Assembly (NCBI RefSeq): GCF_022614595.1 | Contig: NZ_JAJFAU010000034.1 | Coordinates: 1-36,023, forward strand | Direction: 5' to 3' | Source: Streptomyces sp. CNQ085 | Lineage (GTDB): Bacteria > Actinomycetota > Actinomycetes > Streptomycetales > Streptomycetaceae | DNA: 36,023 nucleotides | Shown: positions 9,661-17,390 of the stretch, piece after piece | How positions within the stretch are numbered: position 1 is the stretch's first letter | Layout of the letters: the number at the start of each line of letters is the position of its first letter | Notes under the pieces: generated by a model | Database searches by the model: none | Seen by the model: the letters and a program-made list of their open reading frames with translations, nothing else | What the model was told of the DNA's origin: nothing | Program-made: the position numbers and the translations under genes

Positions 9661-9664
<4 letters not shown>
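9194..9664 (-). pseudogene. Oligopeptide/oligosaccharide ABC ATPase with in-frame internal deletion
   Basis: This 156-residue frame should be about 320 residues. The first 100 are a normal DppD-type start with Walker [10 protein letters not shown] at 58-66 and VTRLLSPPG following. Right after PVDVLAM the sequence jumps to the C-terminal oligo-HPY tail, [18 protein letters not shown]. The Q-loop, LSGGQ signature, Walker B and switch histidine are all gone, so it cannot hydrolyse ATP. Both ends stay in frame: ATGA overlaps join it to the permease upstream and to the GH1 gene downstream. A degenerate GTGTCT/C hexamer tract (9249-9279) encodes TDTDTDT near the C-terminus. The tail could derive from the same gene or from a second, fused ATPase gene. 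Confidence 0.85.
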
Positions 9665-10692
<1,028 letters not shown>

Positions 10693-10695
10693 GGG

Positions 10696-11674
10696 TCAGC
10701 CCTCCTTCCGGGTGCGCGGGTCGAGGAGCATGTAGAGCAGGTCGGCCAGGAGGTTGGCGGCCAGCACGGCGAGGGTGATGATCAGGAAGACGCCCCGCAT
10801 CAGCGGATAGTCCTTGGCGCCGACGCCCTGGAAGAGGACGTAGCCGATGCCGGGATAGGAGAAGACCATCTCCACCAGCAGCGTGCCGCCGACGATGAAG
10901 CCCAGCGAGAGGGCGAAACCGGAGACGTTGGGCAGGATCGCGTTGCGGGCGGCGTAGGAGAACATCACCCGGCGCTCGGGCAGCCCCTTGGCCTGGGCGA
11001 CCATCACGTAGTCCTCGGAGGAGACGGTCACCATCATGTTCCGCATCCCCAGCACCCAGCCGGCCATCGCGCTGAGCACGACCGTCACCCCCGGCAGCAC
11101 CGCGTGGTACAGCGCGCTGGAGACGAACGCCCCGCTGAGGGAGGGCACCAGGGAGGTGTCGTAGCCGCCGGAGGCGGGGAAGAGCGGCCACTGCACGGCG
11201 AACACCGCGATGGCGATCAGCCCCAGCCAGAAGTACGGGATGGCCGAGATGAAGGTGGTCACCGGCAGCAGCCCGTCCAGCCACGAGCCGCGCTTCCAGC
11301 CGGCGAAGACGCCGATGCCGGTGCCCAGGAGGAAGCTGATCAGGGTCGTGGTGCCGACCAGGGCCAGCGTCCACGGCAGGCTCTGGGCGATGACCTCCGA
11401 GACGGAGGTGGGGAAGTAGGTGAACGACGTCCCCAGGTCCCCGCGGGCCAGACTGGCCCAGTAGTCGGTGTACTGCTGCCACAGCGAGCGGTCCCGGTCG
11501 AGCCCGAAGAGGGCCTCCAGGGAGGCGATGGACTTGCTGGAGAGCGCCCTGGTAGCGGGCGAGCAGCGACTGCACCGGATCGCCGGGCATCAGCCGGGGG
11601 ATGAGGAAGTTGATGGTGATGGCCGCCCAGGCGGTCAGCAGGTAGAAGGCCAGGCGCTGGAGGACGAACTTCAC
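10696..11674 (-). pseudogene. ABC permease, DppB family, interrupted by one frameshift
   Basis: The GTG start opens with [18 protein letters not shown] and [18 protein letters not shown], a perfect DppB N-terminus, but then runs into a wrong frame. The rest ([28 protein letters not shown], then a full set of membrane segments to DPRTRKEG) continues in another frame. The switch falls at about 11545-11550 and corresponds to one extra base or two missing bases. With one base removed the protein would be a normal permease of about 325 residues. The GTGA overlap with the upstream ATPase remnant shows the original operon junction is unchanged. A sequencing error cannot be excluded for this single indel. 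Confidence 0.8.
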
Positions 11675-11946
11675 GACGCTGCCCCCCGCCCGGGCCCGGC
11701 GGTCGGTGCGGCCCCGGAGGTGTCGTACAGCCAGCAGGCCGCCCACTGGCCGCCGTCGAGGTCGAAGCGCGGCGGGGTCCGGTCGCGGCAGCGCTCCATC
11801 GCCAGCGGGCAGCGCGGGTGAAAGCGGCAGCCGGCGGGCGGCGAGATCAGGCTGGGCGGCTCGTTCGCCGACAGGTCCGCACTCTCCCCGTCGTCCCCGT
11901 CGTTTCCGGTGACCCGGTCCGGGTCGGGGGCGGATGCCAGCACCAC
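11671..11946 (-). pseudogene. C-terminal remnant of a second oligopeptide-type ABC ATPase
   Basis: The frame holds [13 protein letters not shown], then [25 protein letters not shown] and WAACWLYD. This is the last roughly 90 residues of a DppF/OppF-like ATPase, including the oligo-HPY domain with its paired cysteines. Nothing resembling Walker A, the signature or Walker B precedes it; about 40 bases upstream the LacI remnant ends. The deletion therefore probably removed the ATPase body and, I infer, the missing solute-binding protein gene. Its stop still overlaps the permease start (GTGA), so it marks the old order ATPase-permease-permease-ATPase-GH1. Confidence 0.75.
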
Positions 11947-11986
11947 CCGTTCGTCGGGACCGGCAGTGGCGCCGGGGGCGGGGCTT

Positions 11987-12310
11987 CTAGGGGGCGAGGG
12001 CCGGCACGCGGCCCCCCGGTTCGGCGGGCAGGACGGTCCGGCCGCCGGCCAGCGGCGGTCGGCGGGCGGTGGTCAGGGGCGGATCGGTGCGGGCTGCCGG
12101 CGGGATGTCGTCGAAGCCGATCGCCGTGACATCGTCGGGCACCCGCCGTCCGACGGCGCGCGAACCGGGCGCATGTCCCGGGGCGCCGGTGACGTCGCGC
12201 ACCCGCCCGGTGATCCGGCCGTCCACCTCGCCCCTGGCGTTGAGCACTCGGGAGACCGCCGACCTCTTGACGCCGGCCGCACGGGCGGCATCGGTGATGG
12301 TGACGCGCAT
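11987..12310 (-). pseudogene. LacI-family regulator reduced to its DNA-binding head and C-terminal tail
   Basis: A 107-residue frame with a good AGGAG site and ATG. Residues 1-50 are a LacI helix-turn-helix (TITDAARAAGVKRSAVSRVLNARGEVD). After SRAVG (about residue 54) it jumps to [25 protein letters not shown], the last part of the effector-binding core. About 200 residues forming most of the sugar-binding and dimerisation domain are missing, in frame. It sits where the repressor of the beta-glucoside operon should be, next to two LacI-type operators. The head could still bind DNA weakly as a monomer, but cannot sense sugar. Family members of this type (CebR/BglR-like) release operators on binding cellobiose or laminaribiose. 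Confidence 0.82.
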
Positions 12311-12418
12311 GGGTACTCCTTCGGCGGCTCGGCCCGGCTCGGCGGCGGGAAGGGTGCGGCGGGACGGCCGCGGCACTGGTGCCGGTGCCGGGCATGGGCA
12401 CGGAGTCAAACGGCAGCG

Positions 12419-12445
12419 AGCATAAGCGTCAAGACTTCACGTCAA
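12419..12445 (-). promoter_or_regulatory. Weak candidate promoter for the LacI/transporter operon
   Basis: On the minus strand TTGACG (12440-12445) is followed after 15 bases by TATGCT (12419-12424). The spacer is shorter than ideal. A second TTGACG at 12427-12432 makes a direct repeat. Confidence 0.3.
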
Positions 12446-12461
12446 AATTGGATGTCACTGT

Positions 12462-12486
12462 TTGAGAACGCTCTCAAGAGCGCTCT
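12462..12486. promoter_or_regulatory. Double LacI-type operator between the divergent LacI and GH16 genes
   Basis: TTGAGAACGCTCTCAA (12462-12477) is a near-perfect 16-bp palindrome. It abuts AGAGCGCTCT (12477-12486), a perfect 10-bp palindrome whose centre is 12 bp away. Both share the GAGxxCGCTC core of CebR/BglR-type operators (known form GGGAGCGCTCCC). They lie 150-175 bases upstream of the LacI remnant and about 260 upstream of the GH16 gene, so they could control both directions. The remaining intergenic sequence, 12487-12747, holds nothing else I can name. Confidence 0.68.
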
Positions 12487-12747
12487 CTCGTTCACTTCTT
12501 GAAGTTGATTGGTCTCGTCCAAGCTCTTGACGGCCGGGTTTCCCAGGAGTTGACTCACTGCCCGAACCAAGCCTGGAACGCGGGCGATTGGCGTGTTGAG
12601 CGCTATCCGCCCGCCCGTCCGACCGCGCCCTCACCGTGCACGGGACGGCTTCACGGTCCGCGGCCGCCGTGCGGTCCCATCACCCGAGGCCGCCCGCGCG
12701 GGGGAGCGGTCCCCACCGCCGGATCCTCCGGACGACAGACGGATGTG

Positions 12748-14082
12748 ATGGTCATGCACTCAACAACCCTCCACGACCCTCCCCGCGGCAGGAATCCCCG
12801 TCGCCGCCGGGCCCGCCGCTGGGCTTCGGCGGCGACACTGCTGACGCTGGCCGCGACCCTGGCGATCACCGGCACCGCGGCCGCCGGCCCGGCGGGCGAG
12901 ACCGGCCGGAAGGCCGCCCGGGAGACCACCCGGGCGGCCGAGGCGGCCCCGACGGCCGTGCTGTTCGAGGAGAACTTCGACGGGCCCGCCGGATCGGCGG
13001 TCGACAGTCGCAGATGGCAGCTGGAGACCGGCGACAACAGCGGCAACAACCACGAGCGGCAGTACTACACCCCGGGCAACGCCAACGCCGCGCTCGACGG
13101 CAACGGCAACCTGGTGATCACCGCCCGCAAGGAGAACCCCGGCGACTACCAGTGCTGGTACGGCCGTTGCCAGTACACCTCGGCCCGTATGAACACCGCG
13201 GGAAAGTTCACCACCACCTACGGCCATGTCGAGGCCCGGATGAAGCTCCCGCGCGGCCAGGGCATGTGGCCGGCGTTCTGGATGCTCGGTCACGACATCG
13301 GCAGCGTCGGGTGGCCCAACAGCGGCGAGATCGACGTCATGGAGAACGTCGGGTACGAGCCCGGCACCGTGCACGGCACCCTGCACGGCCCCGGCTACTC
13401 CGGCGGCGAGGGCATCGGTGCCGGCTACACCCTCCCCGGAGGCCGGGCGTTCGCCGACGACTTCCACACCTTCGCCGTCGACTGGTCCCCGAACTCCATC
13501 ACCTGGTCGGTCGACGGCCAGGTCTACCAGCGCCGCACCCCGGCCGACCTGGGCGGCGACCGCTGGGTGTTCGACAAGCCGTTCTTCCTGATCCTCAACC
13601 TCGCGGTGGGCGGCGACTGGCCGGGCCTGCCGGACTCCAGCACCGTCTTCCCGCAGAAGCTCGTCGTCGACTACGTCCGCGTCACCAGCGGCGGAGGCGG
13701 GCGCACCGGCACCATCACCGGCCTGGCGGGCAAGTGCCTGGACGTGGCCTGGGCGGACACCGCCAACGGCACCCCGGTGCAGCTCCACGACTGCAACGGC
13801 AACGCCGCCCAGCGGTGGACCGTCGGCACGGACGGCACCGTACGGGCGCTCGGCAAGTGCCTGGACGTCTCCGGCGCGGGCACGGCGGACGGCACCCCCG
13901 TGCAGATCTGGGACTGCAACGGCACGGCCGCCCAGCAGTGGGTCGTCACCGGAGCCCGGGACATCGTCAACCCGAACGCCGACAAGTGCCTGGACGTGAA
14001 GGGCGGCGACTCCGCCAACGGCACCAGGACGCAGATCTGGACCTGCTCGGGCGCCGCCAACCAGAAGTGGAGCACCCCCTGA
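12748..14082 (+). CDS. Secreted GH16 beta-1,3-glucanase (laminarinase-like) with CBM13 lectin domain
   Basis: A 444-residue exported enzyme. A basic leader (RGRNPRRRRARRW) and a hydrophobic stretch form a signal peptide with likely cleavage after GTAAA. The GH16 domain (about 70-310) carries the catalytic E-x-D-x-x-E in GEIDVMEN (E194, D196, E199) and the laminarinase features WMLG and AVGGDWPG. A Gly-rich linker precedes a ricin-B/CBM13 beta-trefoil with three repeats, each with CLDV and a QxW (QRW, QQW, QKW). It likely hydrolyses beta-1,3 or mixed-linkage glucans outside the cell, supplying oligosaccharides for the adjacent transporter and GH1 enzyme. The start is uncertain: ATG at 12748 or 12754, neither with a strong ribosome site. 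Confidence 0.93.
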   Translation: MVMHSTTLHDPPRGRNPRRRRARRWASAATLLTLAATLAITGTAAAGPAGETGRKAARETTRAAEAAPTAVLFEENFDGPAGSAVDSRRWQLETGDNSGNNHERQYYTPGNANAALDGNGNLVITARKENPGDYQCWYGRCQYTSARMNTAGKFTTTYGHVEARMKLPRGQGMWPAFWMLGHDIGSVGWPNSGEIDVMENVGYEPGTVHGTLHGPGYSGGEGIGAGYTLPGGRAFADDFHTFAVDWSPNSITWSVDGQVYQRRTPADLGGDRWVFDKPFFLILNLAVGGDWPGLPDSSTVFPQKLVVDYVRVTSGGGGRTGTITGLAGKCLDVAWADTANGTPVQLHDCNGNAAQRWTVGTDGTVRALGKCLDVSGAGTADGTPVQIWDCNGTAAQQWVVTGARDIVNPNADKCLDVKGGDSANGTRTQIWTCSGAANQKWSTP

Positions 14083-14101
14083 CCCAGCTCCCGCACCCAC
14101 C

Positions 14102-14130
14102 CCGGACCGTCCCCCTCAGGGGCGGTCCGG
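14102..14130. terminator. Hairpin between the GH16 and GNAT genes
   Basis: CCGGACCG-T-CCCC, a short loop, then GGGG-CGGTCCGG: a 12-bp stem with one bulged T, 20 bases after the GH16 stop. It sits between convergent genes and can act in both directions. Confidence 0.8.
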
Positions 14131-14140
14131 ACGGCGCGGC

Positions 14141-14524
14141 TCACCCGGACGGACTATCCGCGGGCCCCGGTCCCGCACCGACGGGACCGGGGCCCGCGGA
14201 ACCGGGTCCGCCGTCCCCGTCCTCCTCCGCCACGAGGTCCCGGTACCCGGGGTGAAGGGCGAGCCACTGCTCGACGAAGGCGCAGGCCGGACTGATGCGC
14301 AGGCCGCGCCGCCGCGCGTCGTCCAGAGCGGTGCGCACCAGCCGGTCGCCGATGCCCCGGCCCAGGAAGGGCCGGGACACCACCACCCGCGGGTACATCA
14401 CCAGATCGCCGTCGCGTACGTAGTCGGCGAAGCCGGTGAGGGTCGCGCCGATCCTGGCCTCGAACCGGCCGTGGGCCGGGGAGTCGGTGATCGTGACCTG
14501 GCTGTTGGTGGCTGCCGTGGGCAT
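14141..14524 (-). CDS. Small GNAT-family N-acetyltransferase
   Basis: A 127-residue protein starting at MPTAATNSQV, seven bases after GGAGGA. Residues 8-90 hold a compact GNAT domain of the YjdJ/Gcn5-like small type: SPAHGRFEARIG, GDLVMYPRVVVSRPFLGRGIGDRLVRTALDDARRRGL (acetyl-CoA-binding V-x-x-x-x-x-GxGxG-like loop), then ISPACAFVEQWLALHPGYRDLV. Substrate unknown. The last 28 residues are Gly/Pro/Ala-rich and are encoded by a 17-bp perfect inverted repeat (14159-14198), so the coding region seems to have grown past its original end into a terminator. Convergent with GH16. Confidence 0.85.
   Translation of the reverse strand: MPTAATNSQVTITDSPAHGRFEARIGATLTGFADYVRDGDLVMYPRVVVSRPFLGRGIGDRLVRTALDDARRRGLRISPACAFVEQWLALHPGYRDLVAEEDGDGGPGSAGPGPVGAGPGPADSPSG
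14159..14198. repeat. 17-bp perfect inverted repeat in the GNAT 3' end
   Basis: CGCGGGCCCCGGTCCCG (14159-14175), a 6-base loop, and its exact complement (14182-14198). It has terminator geometry for the minus strand but lies 15 bases inside the GNAT reading frame. Confidence 0.75.
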
Positions 14525-14615
14525 GCTGCGTTCCTCCGGGAACGGCCGTATCGCCCGGAAGGCGATAAGGGGACATCCTTCCGGGCGTCCGAGTGCCACA
14601 CGGCGGCGTTCCTAT

Positions 14616-14655
14616 CCCTCCCGCCCCGGCAGGACGGGTGAACCGGGTGGGAGGG
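14616..14655 (-). terminator. Hairpin downstream of the dodecin gene
   Basis: CCCTCCC-G-C-CCCGG pairs with CCGGG-T-GGGAGGG across a 13-base loop, about 40 bases beyond the dodecin stop on the minus strand. Confidence 0.6.
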
Positions 14656-14696
14656 GCACTCCGGCCGGCCCGTGCCGAGGCGGTTCGGCCCCCGGC

Positions 14697-14912
14697 CTAC
14701 CCCTCGCTCTCCAGGCGGAACCCGACCTTCAGCCCCACCTGGTAATGCTCCGCCCGGCCCTCCGAGATGTTGCCGCGCACCTGCGTCACCTCGAACCAGT
14801 CCAGGTGCCGCAGCGTCTCCGAGGCCCGGGCGAGCCCGTTGCGGATCGCCTGGTCGACGCCCTCGTGCGAGGTTCCGACGATCTCGGTCACCCGGTAGGT
14901 GTGGTCGCTCAT
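14697..14912 (-). CDS. Dodecin, flavin-storage protein
   Basis: A 71-residue protein starting at MSDHTYRVTEIVGTS behind AGGAGG. It has the whole dodecin fold in a helix flanked by strands: IVGTSHEGVDQAIRNGLARASETLRHLDWFEV, then RGNISEGRAEHYQVGLKVGFRLE. The tryptophan in HLDWFEV stacks on the flavin. Dodecins form hollow dodecamers that sequester riboflavin, FMN or FAD, or CoA in actinobacterial variants, and protect against light-induced damage. It is a single-gene unit, diverging from the glyA riboswitch promoter; the intergenic region is about 75 bases to the -10 element. Confidence 0.96.
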   Translation of the reverse strand: MSDHTYRVTEIVGTSHEGVDQAIRNGLARASETLRHLDWFEVTQVRGNISEGRAEHYQVGLKVGFRLESEG

Positions 14913-14986
14913 GGTGCCTCCTGCGAAGGGTGGGGCGATCGGTTCTCGTCTCCACGGTGCCCCAGGCCCGGGCGGTCCGCGACTGC

Positions 14987-14992
14987 TAGGCT
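14987..14992 (+). promoter_or_regulatory. -10 element for the glyA transcript
   Basis: TAGGCT lies 6-7 bases before the G-rich start of the ZTP aptamer, so transcription should begin at about 14998-15000, right at the riboswitch P1 strand. The -35 region is not recognisable. Confidence 0.6.
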
Positions 14993-14996
14993 CCGA

Positions 14997-15101
14997 GCGG
15001 GCCGTGACTGGCGCGTAGGGATGGGACCAACCATCGGGGAGCGGCCCGCGCACCGGGCGTACGAGCCCGCTGCGCCGAAGAGCCGCGCGCCTGGGCCGCC
15101 C
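14997..15101 (+). ncRNA. ZTP (pfl) riboswitch upstream of glyA
   Basis: The aptamer hallmarks appear in order. GCGGGCCG (14997-15004) leads into GTGACTGGCG, then GGGACCAACCATCGGGGAGC, closing with CGGCCCGC (15042-15049), which pairs exactly with the first strand. A linker hairpin CGGGC/GCCCG follows, and then the GCGCCTGGGC segment that forms the second domain and pseudoknot. ZTP riboswitches sense ZMP/ZTP, which accumulate when 10-formyl-tetrahydrofolate is short, and turn on folate and one-carbon genes. Control of glyA fits that logic. The ribosome site AAGGAGGGG lies about 30 bases downstream. Confidence 0.9.
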
Positions 15102-15133
15102 GTACCGTCGTCGAGGACGTCAAGGAGGGGCCC

Positions 15134-16615
15134 ATGGCCACCGCATCCACCCCGCACACCGGCGGCGCCGCCCGGAACACCACCGCCGCCACCGCGTCGA
15201 CCGCCTTCAACAGCGCCCTGGACGTGGTCCGCGCCGTCGAGCCGCGCGTCGCCGACGCCATCGGCGCCGAGATCACCGACCAGCGCGCCTCCCTCAAACT
15301 GATCGCCAGTGAGAACTACGCCTCCCCGGCCGTACTGCTGGCCATGGGCAACTGGCTCAGCGACAAGTACGCCGAGGGCACCGCTGGCCGCCGCTTCTAC
15401 GCCGGGTGCCGCAACGTCGACACCGTCGAGACGCTGGCCGCCGAGCACGCCCGCGAGCTGTTCGGCGCCGACCACGCCTACGTCCAGCCGCACTCGGGCA
15501 TCGACGCCAATCTCGTCGCCTTCTGGTCCGTCCTGGCCCAGCGCGTGGAGAGCCCCGCCCTGGAGCGCGCCGGGGCCAGGCACGTCAACGACCTGTCCGA
15601 GGAAGACTGGGAGGAGCTGCGGCGGGCACTGGGCGACCAGCGGATGCTGGGCATGTCCCTGGACGCCGGCGGCCACCTCACACACGGCTTCCGCCCCAAC
15701 ATCTCCGGCAAGATGTTCACCCAGCGCAGCTACGGCACCGACCCGGCCACGGGTTTGCTGGACTACGACGCGGTGCGCGCCGCCGCCCGCGAGTTCCGCC
15801 CCCTCATCCTGATCGCCGGCTACTCCGCCTACCCGCGGAGGGTGAACTTCCGGATCATGCGGGAGATCGCCGACGAGGTCGGCGCCACCCTGGTGGTCGA
15901 CATGGCCCACTTCGCCGGACTGGTCGCCGGCAAGGTCTTCACCGGCGACTTCGACCCCGTGCCGCACGCCGACATCGTCACCACCACCACCCACAAGTCC
16001 CTGCGCGGCCCGCGCGGCGGCATGGTGCTGTGCCGCGAGGCACTGGCCGAGCACGTGGACCGCGGCTGCCCCATGGTGCTCGGCGGCCCGCTGCCCCACG
16101 TCATGGCCGCCAAGGCCGTGGCACTGGCCGAGGCCCGGCAGCCGTCCTTCCACGCTTACGCCAGGCAGGTGGTGGACAATGCCGCGGCCCTCGCCGAGGG
16201 CCTGATGCGCCGCGGCGCGCGCCTGGTCACCGGCGGTACCGACAACCACCTGGCCCTGGTGGACGTCACCGGCTACGGCCTCACCGGACGCCAGGCCGAG
16301 GACGCGCTGCTGGACGCCGGCATCGTCACCAACCGCAACGCGGTGCCGCGCGACCCCAACGGCGCCTGGTACACCTCCGGTATCCGCATCGGCACCCCGG
16401 CCCTGACCACGCGCGGTCTGGGGACGGCCGAGATGGACGAGATCGCCGACCTGATCCACACCACCCTCACAGCCGCCGAGCCGGGCACCACCGCGGCTGG
16501 CGCCCCCTCCAGGGCCCGGTACCGGCTGGAGCCCGGGATCGCCGAGTCCGTCGCCGGACGCGCCGCCGACCTGCTGGCCGGGCATCCGCTCTACCCCGGC
16601 ATCGACCTGGCCTGA
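15134..16615 (+). CDS. glyA: Serine hydroxymethyltransferase
   Basis: A 493-residue PLP enzyme that interconverts serine and glycine while loading one-carbon units onto tetrahydrofolate. The PLP lysine is K288 in [14 protein letters not shown]. Other family landmarks are [46 protein letters not shown] and the C-terminal [14 protein letters not shown]. It is longer than the usual 420 residues because of an about 30-residue N-terminal extension and an insertion ([29 protein letters not shown]) seen in one actinobacterial SHMT class. The ATG lies six bases after GGAGGGG. It is a single-gene transcript with a ZTP riboswitch in front and a hairpin behind, so folate stress should raise expression. 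Confidence 0.97.
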   Translation: MATASTPHTGGAARNTTAATASTAFNSALDVVRAVEPRVADAIGAEITDQRASLKLIASENYASPAVLLAMGNWLSDKYAEGTAGRRFYAGCRNVDTVETLAAEHARELFGADHAYVQPHSGIDANLVAFWSVLAQRVESPALERAGARHVNDLSEEDWEELRRALGDQRMLGMSLDAGGHLTHGFRPNISGKMFTQRSYGTDPATGLLDYDAVRAAAREFRPLILIAGYSAYPRRVNFRIMREIADEVGATLVVDMAHFAGLVAGKVFTGDFDPVPHADIVTTTTHKSLRGPRGGMVLCREALAEHVDRGCPMVLGGPLPHVMAAKAVALAEARQPSFHAYARQVVDNAAALAEGLMRRGARLVTGGTDNHLALVDVTGYGLTGRQAEDALLDAGIVTNRNAVPRDPNGAWYTSGIRIGTPALTTRGLGTAEMDEIADLIHTTLTAAEPGTTAAGAPSRARYRLEPGIAESVAGRAADLLAGHPLYPGIDLA

Positions 16616-16622
16616 CGGCCCC

Positions 16623-16646
16623 GTCCGGAACGGGCCCGCTCCGGAC
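16623..16646 (+). terminator. glyA terminator hairpin
   Basis: GTCCGGA, a 10-base loop, then TCCGGAC, beginning eight bases after the glyA stop. Confidence 0.6.
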
Positions 16647-16669
16647 TGACCGGCGGCGGGCCCGGCCGG

Positions 16670-16675
16670 TAGCCT
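16670..16675 (+). promoter_or_regulatory. -10 element of a probable leaderless gene
   Basis: TAGCCT ends six bases before the ATG of the DUF1707 gene and no Shine-Dalgarno sequence lies between. This geometry places transcription start at or next to the start codon. Confidence 0.55.
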
Positions 16676-16681
16676 GCCGCC

Positions 16682-17365
16682 ATGACCGACGATCTACCCG
16701 AGATGAGAGCCTCCGACGCCGACCGGGAACGCGTGGCCGAGGTGCTGCGCGAGGCGGTGGCCGAGGGGCGCCTCGACATGGAGGAGTTCCAGGAGCGGCT
16801 GGACTCCGTCTACGCCGCTCGCACCCAGGGCGAGCTGGCCCCCCTGGTCAGGGACCTGCCCCGGACCACCACCGTGGCTGCCCCGGCCGAACCCGCCCGG
16901 GCCGGCCGGGGCTGGGCCGGCCGCTTCGGCGGCAGCGCCACCTCCCGCGGCGGGGTGGCGGTCATGGGCGGTTTCGTGCGCAAGGGCCCGTGGACCGCTC
17001 CCCGCCGCTTCACCGGTTTCGCCTTCTGGGGCGGCGGGGAGATCGACCTGCGCGAGGCGTACTTCGAGGACCGCGAGGTGGAGATCCGCTGCTTCGCGGT
17101 CATGGGCGGCGTCAACGTGATCGTCCCGGACGAGGCCGAGGTCGACGTGCGCGGCATCGGCGTCATGGGCGGCTTCGACCACAGCGCCGCGGGCCGGGGG
17201 GAGCCGGGCGCGCCGCGCGTGGTGGTCAGCGGCTTCGCCTTCTGGGGCGGCGTCGGGGTCGAACGCAGGCGCAGGCGCGCGGAGCGCCGTGAACGCAAGC
17301 GTCTGGAAGGCAGGCACGGGCACACGTACGGGCACGACCGCGGGCGTGACGACCGGGACGACTGA
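16682..17365 (+). CDS. DUF1707 protein with LiaF-like C-terminal domain
   Basis: A 227-residue protein. Residues 7-60 are the DUF1707 domain (MRASDADRERVAEVLREAVAEGRLDMEEFQERLDSVYAA), a SHOCT-like helical module typical of actinobacteria. After a basic Gly-rich linker come repeated short strands built on VMGGF/VMGGV and FAFWGGGEIDLREA, like the C-terminal beta-helix of LiaF/cell-wall-stress proteins. The tail is rich in Arg, His and Asp. There is no signal peptide or membrane segment, so it is probably cytoplasmic. LiaF-type domains take part in cell-envelope stress signalling; a direct role here is inference. It is probably translated from a leaderless message. Confidence 0.88.
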   Translation: MTDDLPEMRASDADRERVAEVLREAVAEGRLDMEEFQERLDSVYAARTQGELAPLVRDLPRTTTVAAPAEPARAGRGWAGRFGGSATSRGGVAVMGGFVRKGPWTAPRRFTGFAFWGGGEIDLREAYFEDREVEIRCFAVMGGVNVIVPDEAEVDVRGIGVMGGFDHSAAGRGEPGAPRVVVSGFAFWGGVGVERRRRRAERRERKRLEGRHGHTYGHDRGRDDRDD

Positions 17366-17390
17366 CCCGCCGCCTCCTCACCCCGCACCC

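Noticed and set aside
14909-16585. 558-residue minus-strand frame over glyA and the riboswitch
   Set aside because: Antisense shadow of a complete SHMT gene.
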